Source: Burkholderia lata
Lineage (GTDB): Bacteria; Pseudomonadota; Gammaproteobacteria; Burkholderiales; Burkholderiaceae
DNA length: 64,000 nucleotides
Direction: 5' to 3'
Assembly (NCBI RefSeq): GCF_000012945.1
Contig: NC_007510.1
Coordinates: 1,612,001 to 1,676,000 of the forward strand
A program made the translations under genes and the position numbers. Under the pieces are notes generated by a model. It was given only the letters and a program-made list of their open reading frames with translations, was not told where the DNA came from and searched no databases. Shown piece after piece: positions 17,703 through 29,404 of this stretch; position 1 is the first letter of the stretch, and the number at the start of each line of letters is the position of its first letter.

Positions 17703-18917
17703 TTACATCATCTTCGCGACGGCATTCGACTTCGACGCGGCCGGCGCCGATGCGTTGCTGCCTGCGTTCTCGGCAATGACGCGGGCGATTTCGGCATCGG
17801 CTTCGTCGCCGTACTTCGCGAACACGTTGGTCTCGTAGACGGTGTTCGGCGCGTTCACGAGCTGGTCGCCGCGTTCGTCCTTGATGTCCACGTCGACCTG
17901 CATCGACAGGCCAATGCGCAACGGGTGCTTGTCGAGATCCTTCGGATCGAGTTCGATCCGCACCGGCAGGCGCTGCACGACCTTGATCCAGTTACCCGTC
18001 GCGTTCTGCGCGGGCAGCAGCGAGAATGCCGAGCCCGTACCGGCCGAGAAGCCGACCACCTTGCCGTGGTAGACCGCCGACGAGCCATAGATGTCGGCCG
18101 TCAGTTCGACCGGCTGGCCGATGCGCATGTGCTTGAGCTGCACTTCCTTGAAGTTCGCATCGACCCACACTGCGTTCAGCGGCACCACCGACATCAGCGG
18201 CGTGCCTGGCGACACGCGCTGGCCGACCTGCACCGAGCGCTTCGCGACATAGCCGGTGACCGGCGCGGGCAGCACGTTACGCGCGTTTGCCAGGTACGCG
18301 TCGCGAACCTTCGCGGCCGCAGCCATCACGTTCGGATGCGAGGCGATCGTCGTGTTGGCGGTCAGCGCGCGGTTCGATGCGAGTTGCTGCTGTGAGGCGT
18401 CAAGCGATGCCTGGGCGGCGCGAACGGCGTCGCGAGCGTGCGAGATTTCTTCCTGCGACACGGCGCCCGTCTGTGCGACGGCCACGCGGCGGCGGAGGTC
18501 GTCCTCGGCCTTCGACAGGTCGGACTGGCGCAGCGCGACCTGAGCGCGGTACTGATCATCGTTGACGAACAGGCCGCGCACCTGGCGCACCGTTTGTGCG
18601 AGATTGGCTTCGGCCTGCTGCAGCGCGACCTGCGAGTCGGCCGGGTCGAGCACGACGAGCGGATCGCCGGCCTTGACCGTTTGCGTATCGTCGGCCTTCA
18701 CCGCGATCACGGTGCCGGTGACTTGCGGCGTGATCTGCACGACGTTGCCGTTCACGTACGCGTCGTCGGTCCCTTCATGGAAGCGGGCGACGAGGAAGTA
18801 GTACAGGCCATACGCGATGGCCGCGATCACGATGACCGCGATGAGCAGCGTCATCATCCGTTTGCGCTTGCCGTTGTTCTGCGGCTGCGCGCCGGCGGCG
18901 TTTTGTTGGTCGCTCAT
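17703..18917 (-). CDS. emrA: HlyD/EmrA-family membrane fusion protein, 404 aa
   Basis: Periplasmic adaptor linking EmrB to the outer-membrane channel. One N-terminal membrane helix (IAVIVIAAIAYGLYYFLV, about 25-42) is followed by a split lipoyl/barrel-sandwich domain (VVQITPQVTGTVIAVKADDT ... VLPAPVTGYVAKRSVQVGQ), a helical hairpin (LDASQQQLASNRAL) and beta-barrel domains. GGAGAAAA lies before the ATG. Sits between the outer-membrane gene (52 bp) and emrB (28 bp). Confidence 0.9.
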   Translation of the reverse strand: MSDQQNAAGAQPQNNGKRKRMMTLLIAVIVIAAIAYGLYYFLVARFHEGTDDAYVNGNVVQITPQVTGTVIAVKADDTQTVKAGDPLVVLDPADSQVALQQAEANLAQTVRQVRGLFVNDDQYRAQVALRQSDLSKAEDDLRRRVAVAQTGAVSQEEISHARDAVRAAQASLDASQQQLASNRALTANTTIASHPNVMAAAAKVRDAYLANARNVLPAPVTGYVAKRSVQVGQRVSPGTPLMSVVPLNAVWVDANFKEVQLKHMRIGQPVELTADIYGSSAVYHGKVVGFSAGTGSAFSLLPAQNATGNWIKVVQRLPVRIELDPKDLDKHPLRIGLSMQVDVDIKDERGDQLVNAPNTVYETNVFAKYGDEADAEIARVIAENAGSNASAPAASKSNAVAKMM

Positions 18918-18969
18918 GGCGATTTTCTCCGTCCGTTATTTCGAGTGTCTGCGTAGTGGTGGCGCCGGA

Positions 18970-20466
18970 TCAGTTGGCGGCCTGTTTTGTCGGCTTGTCG
19001 GCATCGGGTGCGGCGAGCGGCGTGCCGGTCGCGTCGAACCCGCCACCCAGCGCCTTGATCAGCGCGAGCTGCATGTCGCGGCGGCGCATCTTCAGGTTGG
19101 TCACCGTCTGCTCCGATGCGAGGCGGTTGCTGTCCGCGGTCAGCACCTGCAGCTGCGGCGACAGGCCGGCCTTGTAGCGGATGACCGCGAGGTCATAGGC
19201 GCGCGTCGATGCGTCGAGTGCGCGTTGCGCATCGCCCATCTGGCGATCGACCGCGCGGATCGACGCGACCTGCGTCGCGACGTCGTTCAGCGCACTGATC
19301 AGCGTCTGGTTGTAGTTCGCCACCGACAGGTCGAAGTCCGCATAGCGGCCCTTGAGCTGCGCGCGCAGCGCGCCGGCGTCGAAAATCGGCAGGTGGATCG
19401 CCGGGCCGAACTGCGCCTGACGGCTCGCGAAGTTCAGGAATTTGCCCCAGCCGAACGCATCGAAGCCGAAGCCGGCCGCGAGGTTCACGTCGGGATAGAA
19501 CTCGGCCTTCGCTTCCTTCACGTCGTGCATCGCGGCTTCGACTTGCCAGCGCGCGGCGACGATGTCGGGGCGGCGCGCGACGAGATCGGCCGGCAGGTTG
19601 CCGGGCAGCGCGACTTCGCCGCTCGGGTTCAGCACGGGCGCCGCGATCTGCAGCCCGCGATCCGGACCCTTGCCGAGCAGCGCGGCGAGCTGGTAGCGCA
19701 CCGTCGTGATCTGGCCATCGAGATCCGACAGCGAAGCCTGGGTCGTCGCGATATTGCCGCGCGCCGTCTGGCGTTCGACGTTGGTGTCGAGACCGGCCGA
19801 CACGCGGCCGTCGGTGATCTTGCCGACCGTCTCGCGGTTGGTGATCTCGCGCTGCGCGATATCGCGCAGCGCATAGAGTTGCGCGAGCGAGTTGTAGGTG
19901 CGTGCGACCGACGACGCGAGCGTGATGCGTGCCTGCTGCATGTCGGCTTCGGCTGCCTTTTCCTGCGACACGGCGGTGTGCAGGCGTTCGCGGTTCTTGC
20001 CCCACAGGTCGAGTTCCCACGACGCGCTCGCCAGTGCGTTGTTCTCGCTGTACCACTGGCCGCCGTACGGGGGCGGGAACAGGGCGTTCCCCGAATACAG
20101 CTCGCGCGTCCACGAATAGCTGGCTTCCGCCTTCGGCATCAGGCTCGATCGCGACGATTCGATGTACGACGACGCCTTTGCGATGCGCGCCTGCGCCTGC
20201 GCGATCGACGGATTGCCCTGCAGGGCCTCGTCGATCAGCTTCGGCAGCTGCGGATCGCCGAACTGGCTGGCCCAGTCGAGCGCCGGCCACTGGCCGCCCT
20301 GGGCCGGCAGGCTCTGGGCGGATTCGAATTGCGACGCGGGAGCGATCTGCTTGTCGCTCTTGATGCCGATGTAGTTCGCGCAGCCCGCCAGCGCCAGTGC
20401 GGCGACCGCGGCGGCGACGGCGGCGCGGCACGACCCGGCGCGCACGGACAACGGGGAGGATTTCAT
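18970..20466 (-). CDS. NodT-family outer-membrane efflux lipoprotein, 498 aa
   Basis: TolC-like outer-membrane channel of the efflux system. The lipobox is L-A-G-C after an Ala-rich signal (C at about residue 29). Two OEP repeats are seen, with typical segments such as ALLGKGPDRGLQIAAPVL and DLVARRPDIVAARWQVEAAM. I chose the ATG at 20466 (AGGGA nine bases upstream). A GTG 12 codons earlier has a weaker site and would spoil the signal peptide. Second gene after marR. Confidence 0.88.
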   Translation of the reverse strand: MKSSPLSVRAGSCRAAVAAAVAALALAGCANYIGIKSDKQIAPASQFESAQSLPAQGGQWPALDWASQFGDPQLPKLIDEALQGNPSIAQAQARIAKASSYIESSRSSLMPKAEASYSWTRELYSGNALFPPPYGGQWYSENNALASASWELDLWGKNRERLHTAVSQEKAAEADMQQARITLASSVARTYNSLAQLYALRDIAQREITNRETVGKITDGRVSAGLDTNVERQTARGNIATTQASLSDLDGQITTVRYQLAALLGKGPDRGLQIAAPVLNPSGEVALPGNLPADLVARRPDIVAARWQVEAAMHDVKEAKAEFYPDVNLAAGFGFDAFGWGKFLNFASRQAQFGPAIHLPIFDAGALRAQLKGRYADFDLSVANYNQTLISALNDVATQVASIRAVDRQMGDAQRALDASTRAYDLAVIRYKAGLSPQLQVLTADSNRLASEQTVTNLKMRRRDMQLALIKALGGGFDATGTPLAAPDADKPTKQAAN

Positions 20467-20535
20467 CGCGCTGATCCCTGACTCGGAATGAATGATGGAC
20501 ACTGCAAGGATTTCCTTACATTAATCTGTCAAAAG

Positions 20536-20556
20536 TAATTGTTATGGCAACTATTA
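20536..20556 (-). promoter_or_regulatory. Putative MarR-type operator between marR and the efflux genes
   Basis: Imperfect palindrome TAATTGTT-ATGGC-AACTATTA (7 of 8 arm positions match), overlapping the marR stop codon and about 70 bp before the outer-membrane gene. The half-site AATAGTTG recurs upstream of marR at 21062-21069. Confidence 0.45.
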
Positions 20557-21045
20557 CGTGATGCTGCCGCCGGCGGTCTCGCAGTAGTTGCTGAGAATGC
20601 GGCGCAGCATGCTCTTCAGGAACCCGACTTCTTCCGGCGTAAACCCGTCCAGTACCTGGTCGAGCACACTGCGGAAAATCGGCGGCAGCCGTTCGGCGAG
20701 CGCACGGCCTTCGTCGGTCAGCTCGAGGCGCACGACGCGCCGGTCCTCGATGCTGCGGACGCGGGACAGCAGGCCGCGTTTCTCGACCCGGTCGAGCAGG
20801 CGCGTGACCGCGCTTGCGTCGATCCCGTACTCGCGCGCGAGCTCGGCGGCCGTCGAGCACTTGCCGACCGCGATCATGAACAGCATGCTGGCCTGCGTAC
20901 CCGTGATGCCGAGCTCTTCCTGCGTGCGTTGCGTGACGAGGTTGGTCATCACCGACTTCACGCGCGACATCAGATAACCGACGCTGTCGTTCATCTGATA
21001 CGAAGACAGCGGCGAGACGGGTGGTTGGGTAGAAGAATCCGACAT
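20554..21045 (-). CDS. MarR-family regulator of the efflux operon, 163 aa
   Basis: Winged-helix repressor. GITGTQASMLFMIAVGKCS leads into helix-turn-helix TAAELAREYGIDASAVTRLLDRVEKRGL, then the wing SRVRSIEDRRVVRLELTDEG and C-terminal dimerisation helices. I chose the ATG at 21045 (AGGG upstream); the frame extends 21 codons further without a site. As the first gene of the marR-OMF-emrA-emrB set it probably represses the operon and is relieved by a small aromatic or drug ligand, as for family members such as EmrR. Confidence 0.88.
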   Translation of the reverse strand: MSDSSTQPPVSPLSSYQMNDSVGYLMSRVKSVMTNLVTQRTQEELGITGTQASMLFMIAVGKCSTAAELAREYGIDASAVTRLLDRVEKRGLLSRVRSIEDRRVVRLELTDEGRALAERLPPIFRSVLDQVLDGFTPEEVGFLKSMLRRILSNYCETAGGSIT

Positions 21046-21282
21046 AAAACCCTGAAGCTGCAATAGTTGACTAGGCAGCAGTATAGGCACAGTTGCTTGC
21101 CGCGGCAAATGTTAATCGAACGGCAAAGGGCGCGCTTTGTGTCCCACAAATCCCTTTTTCCAATAAGGTTTTTGGGCTTGCCGATGACGCAGGCTTCGGC
21201 CGACTGGCGGGTTCGAGGGGAGGGCAAGCGAGCCGTCTTGTGTTGGGTCGCGACGTGCCCGTCAGCTCTCGACATCCGCACG

Positions 21283-21291
21283 TGCTATAAT
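21283..21291 (+). promoter_or_regulatory. Extended -10 promoter for typA
   Basis: TGC-TATAAT (TGn at 21283-21285, perfect -10 at 21286-21291). No convincing -35 stands 16-18 bp upstream, which is usual for extended -10 promoters. Confidence 0.55.
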
Positions 21292-21317
21292 TTGTGGCTT
21301 TCCAAGCTGCAATGCGC

Positions 21318-21346
21318 GCGCCCGTGAAAAACGAGCGGGCGCTTTT
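21318..21346 (+). promoter_or_regulatory. Leader hairpin upstream of typA
   Basis: 7-bp stem GCGCCCG (21318-21324) with CGGGCGC (21336-21342), followed by four T, 28 bp before typA. Possible weak attenuator or translational control element. Confidence 0.4.
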
Positions 21347-21373
21347 GCGCGTTCAAACGATTTCCAGGTTTCT

Positions 21374-23200
<1,827 letters not shown>

Positions 23201-23231
23201 GCGTTTCGGCCGTTCACTGCATCACGGAAAA

Positions 23232-23255
23232 GGCTGCCTGCGGGCAGCCTTTTTT
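23232..23255 (+). terminator. Rho-independent terminator of typA
   Basis: 7-bp stem GGCTGCC (23232-23238) with GGCAGCC (23243-23249) and six T (23250-23255). Confidence 0.9.
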
Positions 23256-23517
23256 GCATCTGCGCAGTGTGCAATCCGATTGTCTGCAAAACACTGTTCC
23301 TGCGGGTCGTGGCAATCCGGCAAAACCCCGTCGCGTGGTGCTTTCAGGCACATTTCGCCGTGAACTTCGGTATCGGTTCTGTGATATGCTGCGCGCACGC
23401 AAGTTTAGGTCCTTCCAAGCAAGACTTGATTCGCAATCCGCTAAACGGTCAGGCCGTGTCGCGGAAGGTTGAGTAACCCGCTATTTCTCGAGAAACTCGA
23501 AGAAAGGTGAGCGTAAA
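23256..23517 (+). promoter_or_regulatory. Upstream region of odhA with candidate extended -10
   Basis: TGA-TATGCT at 23382-23390 resembles an extended -10 element. No clear -35. The TTCTCGAGAA palindrome near 23487 and a GAAAGGTGAG ribosome binding site precede the odhA ATG. No gene seen. Confidence 0.35.
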
Positions 23518-26382
23518 ATGTCAGATGTAATGAAGCAGTTTCAGCTGAACTCCTATCTGTTCGGCGGCAATGCTTCGTACGTTGAAGAACTGTACGATGC
23601 ATACCTCAACAATCCGGCATCGGTGCCGGAGAACTGGCGAGAGTATTTCGACGCGTTGCAGAATGTTCCTGCAACGGACGGTACGAATGCTAATGACGTC
23701 GCCCATTTTCCGATCGTCGAATCGTTCGCCGAGCGCGCGAAGGCCAATGCCTTCATCCCGCGCGAAAGCACCACCAATCTGGCTGCGGCACGCAAGCAGG
23801 TGCACGTCCAGTCCCTCATCAGCGCCTATCGCTTCCTCGGCTCGCAATGGGCCAATCTGGATCCGCTGAAGCGTCGCGAACGTCCCGCCATTCCCGAGCT
23901 CGAACCCGCGTTCTACGATTTCTCCGAAGGCGACCTCGACCAGACGTACAGCGCAAGCAACCTGTACTTCGGTTTCGACCAGGCTTCGCTGCGTGACATC
24001 GTCAAGGGTCTGCGCGACACGTATTGCGGCACGATCGGCGCCGAATACATGTACATCAGCGATCCGGAGCAGAAGCGCTGGTGGCAGGAGCGCCTGGAGT
24101 CGACGCGCGCGACGCCGAACTTCTCGGCAGACGAGAAGAAGCACATCCTGAATCGCCTGACGGCCGCTGAAGGCCTCGAGCGCTACCTGCATACCAAGTA
24201 CGTCGGCCAGAAGCGCTTCTCGCTCGAAGGCGGCGAAAGCTTCATCGCGGCGATGGACGAAGTCGTCCAGCACTCGGGCAAGCGCGGCGTGCAGGAAATC
24301 ATCATCGGCATGGCCCACCGCGGCCGTCTGAACGTGCTGGTCAACACGCTGGGCAAGATGCCGGCCGACCTGTTCGCCGAATTCGAAGGCAAGCACGTCG
24401 ACGACCTGCCGGCCGGTGACGTGAAGTACCACAAGGGCTTCTCGTCGGACGTGTCGACGGAAGGTGGCCCGGTTCACCTGTCGCTCGCGTTCAACCCGTC
24501 GCACCTCGAAATCGTGAACCCGGTGGTCGAAGGTTCCGCGAAGGCGCGGATGGACCGTCGCGGCGACGAAGACGGCCTGCAAGTGCTGCCGGTGCAGATC
24601 CACGGTGACGCGGCCTTCGCTGGCCAGGGCGTCGTGATGGAAACGCTGAACCTCGCGCAGACGCGCGGCTACGGCACGCACGGCACGCTGCACATCGTCA
24701 TCAACAACCAGATCGGCTTCACGACGTCCGATCCGCGCGATGCGCGCTCGACGCTGTACTGTACCGACGTCGTCAAGATGATCGAAGCGCCGGTGCTGCA
24801 CGTGAACGGCGACGATCCGGAAGCTGTCGTGCTCGCGATCCAGATCGCGATCGACTACCGGATGCAGTTCCACAAGGATGTCGTGATCGACATCGTCTGC
24901 TTCCGCAAGCTGGGCCACAACGAGCAGGACACGCCGGCGGTCACGCAGCCGCTGATGTACAAGAAGATCGCGCAGCACCCGGGCACCCGTGCGCTGTACG
25001 CCGAGAAGCTCGTGCAGCAGGGCGTGATCAGCGCGGAAGACGCCGACAACTTCGTGAAGGCGTACCGCAAGGCGATGGACGACGGTCACCACACGGTCGA
25101 TCCGGTCCTGTCGAACTACAAGAGCAAGTACGCGGTTGACTGGGTTCCGTTCCTGAACCGCAAGTGGACGGATGCAGCCGACACGGCCGTGCCGCTCGCA
25201 GAACTGAAGCGCCTCGGCGAACGCATCACGACGGTCCCGGAAAACTTCAAGGTCCACCCGCTCGTCGAGCGCGTGATCAACGACCGCCGCAACATGGCGC
25301 GTGGCGACCAGCCGCTCGACTGGGGCATGGGCGAACACCTCGCGTTCGCGTCGCTCGTCGCATCGGGCTACTCGGTGCGCCTGACCGGCCAGGACTCGGG
25401 CCGCGGCACGTTCACGCACCGTCACGCGGTGCTGCACGACCAGAACCGCGAGCGCTGGAACGACGGCACGTACGTGCCGCTGCAGAACATCGCAGAAGGC
25501 CAGGCGAAGTTCACGGTGATCGACTCGGTGCTGTCGGAAGAAGCGGTGCTGGGCTTCGAATACGGTTACTCGACCGCCGAGCCGAACACGCTCGTGCTGT
25601 GGGAAGCGCAGTTCGGCGACTTCGTCAACGGCGCGCAGGTCGTGATCGACCAGTTCATCTCGTCGGGCGAAGTGAAGTGGGGCCGCGTGTCGGGTCTGAC
25701 GATGCTGCTGCCGCACGGCTATGAAGGCCAGGGTCCGGAACACTCGTCGACGCGTATCGAGCGTTTCCTGCAACTGTGCGCCGATCACAACATGCAGGTC
25801 GTTCAACCGACGACGCCGGCACAGATTTTCCACCTGCTGCGTCGCCAGATGATCCGCCTGTTCCGCAAGCCGCTGATCGTCGCGACGCCGAAGTCGCTGC
25901 TGCGTCACAAGGAAGCGGTGTCGGACCTGTCGGAACTCGCGAAGGGTTCGTTCCAGCCGGTGCTGGGCGAAACCGACGGCGGCATCGACGCGAAGAAGGT
26001 CAAGCGCGTGCTGGCATGCTCGGGCCGTGTGTATTACGACCTCGTCGCACATCGCCGCGAAGCGAAGGCGAACGACGTCGCGATCATCCGTATCGAGCAG
26101 CTGTATCCGTTCGCGCACAAGCAGTTCGAAGCCGAAATGAAGAAGTACGAGAACGCGACTGAAGTGGTCTGGGTGCAGGACGAGCCGCAGAACCAGGGCC
26201 CCTGGTTCTACGTCGAGCACCATCTGAAGGAAGGCATGAAGGAAGGGCAGAAGCTGGCATACAGCGGCCGTCCGGCTTCGGCCTCGCCGGCGGTTGGCTA
26301 CTACGCGAAGCACTACGAGCAGCAGAAGGCCCTCATCGAAGGTGCTTTCGGCCGCCTGAAGAGCGCATCGATCGCGAAATAA
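23518..26382 (+). CDS. sucA: 2-oxoglutarate dehydrogenase E1 component, 954 aa
   Basis: Thiamine-diphosphate-dependent decarboxylase of the TCA cycle complex, cytoplasmic. Visible blocks are SYLFGGNASYVEELYDAYL (E2-binding N-terminal region), MAHRGRLNVLVN (near 264) and HGDAAFAGQGVVMETLNL (near 361). The ThDP/Mg region HIVINNQIGFTTSDPRD and the C-terminal transketolase-like part with LGFEYGYS (near 677) follow. Full length for the family. First gene of the odhA-odhB-lpd operon; 135 bp before odhB, with a stem-loop in between. Confidence 0.97.
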   Translation: MSDVMKQFQLNSYLFGGNASYVEELYDAYLNNPASVPENWREYFDALQNVPATDGTNANDVAHFPIVESFAERAKANAFIPRESTTNLAAARKQVHVQSLISAYRFLGSQWANLDPLKRRERPAIPELEPAFYDFSEGDLDQTYSASNLYFGFDQASLRDIVKGLRDTYCGTIGAEYMYISDPEQKRWWQERLESTRATPNFSADEKKHILNRLTAAEGLERYLHTKYVGQKRFSLEGGESFIAAMDEVVQHSGKRGVQEIIIGMAHRGRLNVLVNTLGKMPADLFAEFEGKHVDDLPAGDVKYHKGFSSDVSTEGGPVHLSLAFNPSHLEIVNPVVEGSAKARMDRRGDEDGLQVLPVQIHGDAAFAGQGVVMETLNLAQTRGYGTHGTLHIVINNQIGFTTSDPRDARSTLYCTDVVKMIEAPVLHVNGDDPEAVVLAIQIAIDYRMQFHKDVVIDIVCFRKLGHNEQDTPAVTQPLMYKKIAQHPGTRALYAEKLVQQGVISAEDADNFVKAYRKAMDDGHHTVDPVLSNYKSKYAVDWVPFLNRKWTDAADTAVPLAELKRLGERITTVPENFKVHPLVERVINDRRNMARGDQPLDWGMGEHLAFASLVASGYSVRLTGQDSGRGTFTHRHAVLHDQNRERWNDGTYVPLQNIAEGQAKFTVIDSVLSEEAVLGFEYGYSTAEPNTLVLWEAQFGDFVNGAQVVIDQFISSGEVKWGRVSGLTMLLPHGYEGQGPEHSSTRIERFLQLCADHNMQVVQPTTPAQIFHLLRRQMIRLFRKPLIVATPKSLLRHKEAVSDLSELAKGSFQPVLGETDGGIDAKKVKRVLACSGRVYYDLVAHRREAKANDVAIIRIEQLYPFAHKQFEAEMKKYENATEVVWVQDEPQNQGPWFYVEHHLKEGMKEGQKLAYSGRPASASPAVGYYAKHYEQQKALIEGAFGRLKSASIAK

Positions 26383-26396
26383 CCGACGGAAGCGAA

Positions 26397-26423
26397 ACGG
26401 GAAGGCGCCATGCGCTTTCCCGT
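26397..26423 (+). promoter_or_regulatory. Intercistronic stem-loop sucA/sucB
   Basis: 12-bp stem with one G-U pair (26397-26408 with 26412-26423, 3-base loop), followed by CTCTTTT. Probably a 3'-end-stabilising or weak attenuating element, not a full terminator. Confidence 0.55.
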
Positions 26424-26517
26424 CTCTTTTGGCCCGCCGGGCGCATTGCGCGCCGCACCGGCCGAAGGAATCGCACGAACCTCGTCATTACCCAGATTAA
26501 GCATCCAGGAAAATCAC

Positions 26518-27792
26518 ATGGCTATCGTAGAAGTCAAAGTCCCCCAGCTTTCGGAGTCGGTTTCGGAAGCCACCATGCTGCAGTGGAAGAAGAAGCCGGG
26601 CGAAGCAGTTGCTCAAGACGAAATCCTGATCGAACTCGAGACCGACAAGGTCGTGCTCGAAGTGCCGGCACCGGCAGCGGGCGTGCTCGCGCAAGTGCTG
26701 CAGAACGACGGTGACACCGTCGTTGCCGATCAGATCATCGCGACGATCGACACCGAAGCGAAGGCGGGTGCAGCCGAAGCCGCCGCAGGCGCCGCCGAAG
26801 TCAAGCCGGCAGCAGCGCCTGCCGCAGCCGCACCGGCAGCACAGCCGGTCGCCGCAGCCGCATCGTCGACGACCGCATCGCCGGCCGCATCGAAGCTGCT
26901 GGCCGAGAAGGGCCTGTCGGCGGGCGACGTCGCAGGTTCGGGCCGTGACGGCCGCGTCACGAAGGGCGACGCGCTGGCAGCAGGCAGCGCACCGAAGGCC
27001 GCTCCGGCTGCCGCACCGGCCAAGACGGCCGCTGCGAAGCCGGCGCTGCCGGAAGTGAAGGTGCCGGCATCGGCCGCGACCTGGCTGAACGACCGTCCGG
27101 AACAGCGCGTGCCGATGTCGCGCCTGCGTGCGCGTATCGCCGAGCGTCTGCTCGAGTCGCAGCAGACCAACGCGATCCTGACGACGTTCAACGAAGTGAA
27201 CATGGCTCCGGTCATGGAACTGCGTAACAAGTACAAGGACAAGTTCGAGAAGGAACATGGCGTGAAGCTCGGCTTCATGTCGTTCTTCGTGAAGGCAGCT
27301 GTCCACGCGCTGAAGAAGTTCCCGCTCGTGAACGCGTCGATCGACGGTAACGACATCGTCTACCACGGCTACTTCGACATCGGTATCGCTGTCGGCTCGC
27401 CGCGCGGCCTCGTCGTGCCGATCCTGCGCAACGCGGATCAACTGAGCCTCGCCGAGATCGAAAAGAAGATCGCCGAGTTCGGCCAGAAGGCGAAGGACGG
27501 CAAGCTGTCGATCGAGGAAATGACGGGCGGTACGTTCTCGATCTCGAACGGCGGTGTGTTCGGCTCGATGCTGTCGACCCCGATCATCAACCCGCCGCAG
27601 TCGGCCATCCTCGGCGTGCACGCGACGAAGGAGCGTCCGGTCGTCGAAAACGGCCAGATCGTGATCCGTCCGATCAACTACCTCGCGCTGTCGTACGACC
27701 ACCGCATCATCGACGGCCGCGAAGCCGTGCTGTCGCTCGTCGCGATGAAGGATGCGCTGGAAGATCCGGCACGTCTGCTGCTCGACCTGTAA
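26518..27792 (+). CDS. sucB: Dihydrolipoamide succinyltransferase (E2), 424 aa
   Basis: Core acyltransferase of the 2-oxoglutarate dehydrogenase complex. One lipoyl domain (1-77) with lipoylated Lys44 in [12 protein letters not shown]; an Ala/Pro linker; the E1/E3-binding peripheral domain (about 122-160, [20 protein letters not shown]); and the catalytic domain with His395 and Asp399 in [12 protein letters not shown] chose the ATG at 26518, because the lipoyl domain begins [11 protein letters not shown]. The frame is open 36 codons upstream but includes the stem-loop region. Confidence 0.97.
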   Translation: MAIVEVKVPQLSESVSEATMLQWKKKPGEAVAQDEILIELETDKVVLEVPAPAAGVLAQVLQNDGDTVVADQIIATIDTEAKAGAAEAAAGAAEVKPAAAPAAAAPAAQPVAAAASSTTASPAASKLLAEKGLSAGDVAGSGRDGRVTKGDALAAGSAPKAAPAAAPAKTAAAKPALPEVKVPASAATWLNDRPEQRVPMSRLRARIAERLLESQQTNAILTTFNEVNMAPVMELRNKYKDKFEKEHGVKLGFMSFFVKAAVHALKKFPLVNASIDGNDIVYHGYFDIGIAVGSPRGLVVPILRNADQLSLAEIEKKIAEFGQKAKDGKLSIEEMTGGTFSISNGGVFGSMLSTPIINPPQSAILGVHATKERPVVENGQIVIRPINYLALSYDHRIIDGREAVLSLVAMKDALEDPARLLLDL

Positions 27793-27818
27793 GCCGAGTT
27801 TCACTGCATTGACCCGCA

Positions 27819-27852
27819 CCGCACGGGCGCGCCACGCGCGTGGCCCGTGCGG
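27819..27852 (+). promoter_or_regulatory. Intercistronic stem-loop sucB/lpd
   Basis: Perfect 10-bp stem CCGCACGGGC (27819-27828) with GCCCGTGCGG (27843-27852). The loop can itself pair through CCACG and CGTGG. No T-run follows. It lies directly upstream of the lpd ribosome binding site. Confidence 0.6.
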
Positions 27853-27875
27853 CTGCACAAGAAGAAAGGATTGTC

Positions 27876-29306
27876 ATGTCCAAGGAATTTGACGTCGTCG
27901 TGATCGGCGCCGGCCCCGGCGGCTACATCGCCGCGATCCGCGCCGCGCAGCTCGGCAAGACCGTTGCCTGTATCGAGAAGTGGAAGAACCCGGCCGGCGC
28001 GCTGAAGCTTGGCGGTACGTGCCTGAACGTCGGCTGCATTCCGTCGAAGGCGCTGCTCGCGTCGTCGGAAGAGTTCGAGAACACGTCGCACCACCTGGCC
28101 GACCACGGCATCACGGTCGACGGCGTGAAGATCGACGTCGCGAAGATGCTCGGCCGCAAGGACGCGATCGTCGAGAAGATGACGAGCGGGATCGAGTTCC
28201 TGTTCAAGAAGAACAAGATCACCTGGCTGAAGGGCCATGGCAAGTTCACCGGCAAGACCGACGCCGGCGTGCAGATCGAAGTGAGCGGCGAAGGTGAAAC
28301 CGAAGTCGTCACCGCGAAGAACGTGATCATTGCGACGGGCTCGAAGGCGCGTCACCTGCCGGGCATCCCGGTCGACAACAAGATCGTGTCGGACAACGAA
28401 GGTGCACTGACGTTCGACGCGGTGCCGAAGAAGCTTGCCGTGATCGGCGCAGGCGTGATCGGCCTCGAGCTCGGCTCGGTGTGGCGTCGCCTGGGTGCCG
28501 AAGTGACGGTGCTCGAAGCGCTGCCGGCCTTCCTCGGCGCAGCTGACGAAGCGCTCGCGAAGGAAGCGGCCAAGCTGTTCAAGAAGCAGGGCCTCGACAT
28601 CAACCTCGGCGTGCAGATCGGCGAAGTGAAGGCGACCGCGAACGGCGTGTCGATCGCCTACACGGACAAGGACGGCAACGCGCAGACGCTCGACGCCGAC
28701 CGCCTGATCGTGTCGGTCGGCCGCGTGCCGAACACCGACAACCTCGGCCTCGAGGCTATCGGCCTGAAGGCGAACGAACGCGGCTTCATCGACGTGGACG
28801 ACCACTGCCGCACGGCGGTGCCGAACGTGTACGCGATCGGCGACGTGGTGCGTGGCCCGATGCTCGCGCACAAGGCGGAAGACGAAGGCGTGCTGGTCGC
28901 GGAAGTGATCGATGGCCAGAAGCCGCACATCGACTACAACTGCATTCCGTGGGTGATCTACACGTACCCGGAAATCGCATGGGTCGGCAAGACGGAGCAG
29001 CAGCTGAAGGCGGAAGGCCGCGAGATCAAGTCGGGCAAGTTCCCGTTCTCGATCAACGGCCGCGCGCTCGGCATGAACGCGCCGGACGGCTTCGTGAAGA
29101 TGATCGCGGACGCGAAGACCGACGAACTGCTCGGCGTGCACGTGATCGCGGCGAACGCGTCGGACCTGATCGCGGAAGCCGTGGTGGCGATGGAATTCAA
29201 GGCGGCGTCGGAAGACATCGCCCGCATCTGCCATCCGCACCCGTCGATGTCGGAAGTGATGCGCGAAGCGGCGCTCGCCGTCGACAAGCGCTCGCTGAAC
29301 AGCTGA
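27876..29306 (+). CDS. lpdA: Dihydrolipoyl dehydrogenase (E3), 476 aa
   Basis: FAD flavoprotein that reoxidises the lipoyl group with NAD. FAD-binding [17 protein letters not shown] near the start; redox disulfide Cys49/Cys54 in [19 protein letters not shown]-binding [20 protein letters not shown] motif [17 protein letters not shown]; catalytic His near residue 453 in [12 protein letters not shown] at 27876 has AAGGA seven bases before. Third gene of the odh operon; being directly linked, it is the E3 for this complex. Confidence 0.97.
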   Translation: MSKEFDVVVIGAGPGGYIAAIRAAQLGKTVACIEKWKNPAGALKLGGTCLNVGCIPSKALLASSEEFENTSHHLADHGITVDGVKIDVAKMLGRKDAIVEKMTSGIEFLFKKNKITWLKGHGKFTGKTDAGVQIEVSGEGETEVVTAKNVIIATGSKARHLPGIPVDNKIVSDNEGALTFDAVPKKLAVIGAGVIGLELGSVWRRLGAEVTVLEALPAFLGAADEALAKEAAKLFKKQGLDINLGVQIGEVKATANGVSIAYTDKDGNAQTLDADRLIVSVGRVPNTDNLGLEAIGLKANERGFIDVDDHCRTAVPNVYAIGDVVRGPMLAHKAEDEGVLVAEVIDGQKPHIDYNCIPWVIYTYPEIAWVGKTEQQLKAEGREIKSGKFPFSINGRALGMNAPDGFVKMIADAKTDELLGVHVIAANASDLIAEAVVAMEFKAASEDIARICHPHPSMSEVMREAALAVDKRSLNS

Positions 29307-29355
29307 GCGCGGTGTAGCGCCGGCCGGCAATCGGCCAGCGCAGCCGTCTCATGAC

Positions 29356-29392
29356 GAGGGCGGGCGGGATTTCCCGTCCGCCTTCGTTTTTT
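29356..29392 (+). terminator. Terminator after lpd
   Basis: GC-rich stem GGCGGGCGGG with CCCGTCCGCC (one G-U pair), closed by TTCG and six T (29387-29392). It ends the odh operon just before zapE. Confidence 0.75.
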
Positions 29393-29404
29393 CCGGTTTG
29401 CCCG

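Larger units (their letters stand above)
21046..21373. other. Divergent intergenic region marR/typA
   Basis: Holds a TAGTTGACTA near-palindrome (21064-21073) next to the marR start, A/T-rich DNA near 21150, and the typA promoter and leader hairpin at its right end. No gene seen. Confidence 0.5.

Noticed and set aside
23521..26313. A 930-codon open frame on the minus strand
   Set aside because: It is antisense to sucA, with His/Arg/Val composition typical of a shadow.
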